Positions 42,477 to 42,545 of a stretch of 42,545 nucleotides of DNA are shown one piece after another. Where the stretch lies: the NCBI GenBank assembly GCA_021829145.1, contig JAJZOE010000060.1, forward strand, positions 1 through 42,545. Direction: 5' to 3'. Source of the stretch: a bacterium. GTDB taxonomy: Bacteria; Patescibacteriota; Saccharimonadia; Saccharimonadales; UBA4665. The stretch's first letter is position 1, and every line of letters starts with the position of its first letter. A model generated the notes under the pieces. The model saw nothing but the letters and a program-made list of their open reading frames with translations. It did not search any database and was not told the DNA's origin. The position numbers were made by a program, and so were the translations under genes.

Positions 42477-42545
42477 TTACTTAAACCAGAACGCCAACCC
42501 AATAAGAATTATGATAAGTAGCAACACGACGCCAGATGAAAAGAA
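42477..42545 (-). CDS. C-terminus of a gene cut by the window edge
   Basis: Reading on the minus strand from the right edge, the frame gives FFSSGVVLLLIIILIG and then LAFWFK before a TAA (42477-42479). A hydrophobic helix with a basic end suggests a membrane protein tail, but only 22 residues are visible, and the first seven codons coincide with the inverted repeat shared with the tRNA-Cys region. The real gene is mostly outside the window. Confidence 0.45.
   Translation of the reverse strand, partial: FFSSGVVLLLIIILIGLAFWFK

Larger units (their letters stand above)
42147..42545. repeat. 21-bp inverted repeat at the tRNA-Cys 5' end and window edge
   Basis: The 21 bases at 42147-42167 (12 bases before and the first 9 bases of tRNA-Cys) recur exactly, in inverted orientation, at 42525-42545, the last bases of the window. 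The match may extend beyond the edge. At the right copy the same bases are codons of the partial minus-strand gene. Confidence 0.9.

Noticed and set aside
1-42545. CRISPR array
   Set aside because: No regularly spaced direct repeats of 20-40 bases were seen; the only tandem repeats are inside the 558-residue gene.

Overview
The window looks like a compact, gene-dense chromosome segment of a small-genome bacterium using the standard code (TGA acts as a stop, for example at the end of the gene at 14934-15608). The best guess is a Candidate Phyla Radiation (Patescibacteria) member, most likely a Saccharibacteria (TM7) relative. This rests on gene style: small secreted and membrane proteins of unknown family, a lemA-htpX pair, convergent genes that overlap at their ends, few strong Shine-Dalgarno sites, and many single-domain proteins. 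No rRNA or ribosomal protein gene is present to fix the lineage, so the assignment is inference.

Layout. 1-5789: edge of a tRNA, a D,D-carboxypeptidase, then a tight lemA-htpX-membrane protein-ligA operon. 5790-6130: a structured RNA or leader-like segment with a terminator, then tRNA-Ala. 6120-9107: two intracellular proteins of unknown function on the minus strand, then a secreted protein and a prepilin-like protein on the plus strand. 9204-10633: tRNA-Phe, a membrane-anchored GH16 glucanase, and tRNA-Gly. 10790-16186: a six-gene accessory block, namely an unknown protein, a PAPS-type sulfotransferase, a GT4-like glycosyltransferase, a uridine-kinase-like P-loop kinase, a second P-loop protein and a HAD phosphatase. 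16798-23745: very large surface or glycan proteins (LamG protein, DUF2142 membrane protein, GH59 galactocerebrosidase-like enzyme). 23849-27362: small membrane protein, HNH-like protein, HAD phosphatase, TrmB-type regulator and a cysteine-containing unknown. 27465-30107: a broken glycoside hydrolase gene abutting a decayed insertion sequence. 30243-32104: two adjacent F420-type luciferase-like oxidoreductases. 32129-38327: small proteins, a YdjM-like membrane protein, a GGDEF protein, an LPG-synthase-like membrane protein, and a divergent permease/Fur pair. 38389-42093: a baeRF-like protein, PrsW protease and zinc-ribbon membrane proteins. 42159-42545: tRNA-Cys, tRNA-Leu and the C-terminus of a further gene.

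How it fits together. The recurrent theme is the cell surface. Peptidoglycan trimming (D,D-carboxypeptidase), membrane quality control (HtpX, PrsW-like), pilin-like proteins and three glycoside hydrolases (GH16, GH59 and a broken GH39/GH5-like enzyme), each with a membrane or signal segment, suggest a bacterium that attacks or remodels glycans outside the cell. The kinase-glycosyltransferase-sulfotransferase operon may make a phosphorylated or sulfated glycan or small molecule; its product cannot be read from the sequence.

Most unusual items: the sulfotransferase block, a tRNA-Gly whose tertiary G19-C56 pair appears replaced by U19-A56, a near full-length GH59 enzyme, interleaved inverted repeats upstream of the DUF2142 gene, and a 21-bp inverted repeat that includes the 5' end of tRNA-Cys. 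Family calls come from reading motifs by eye; no database search or folding program was run.
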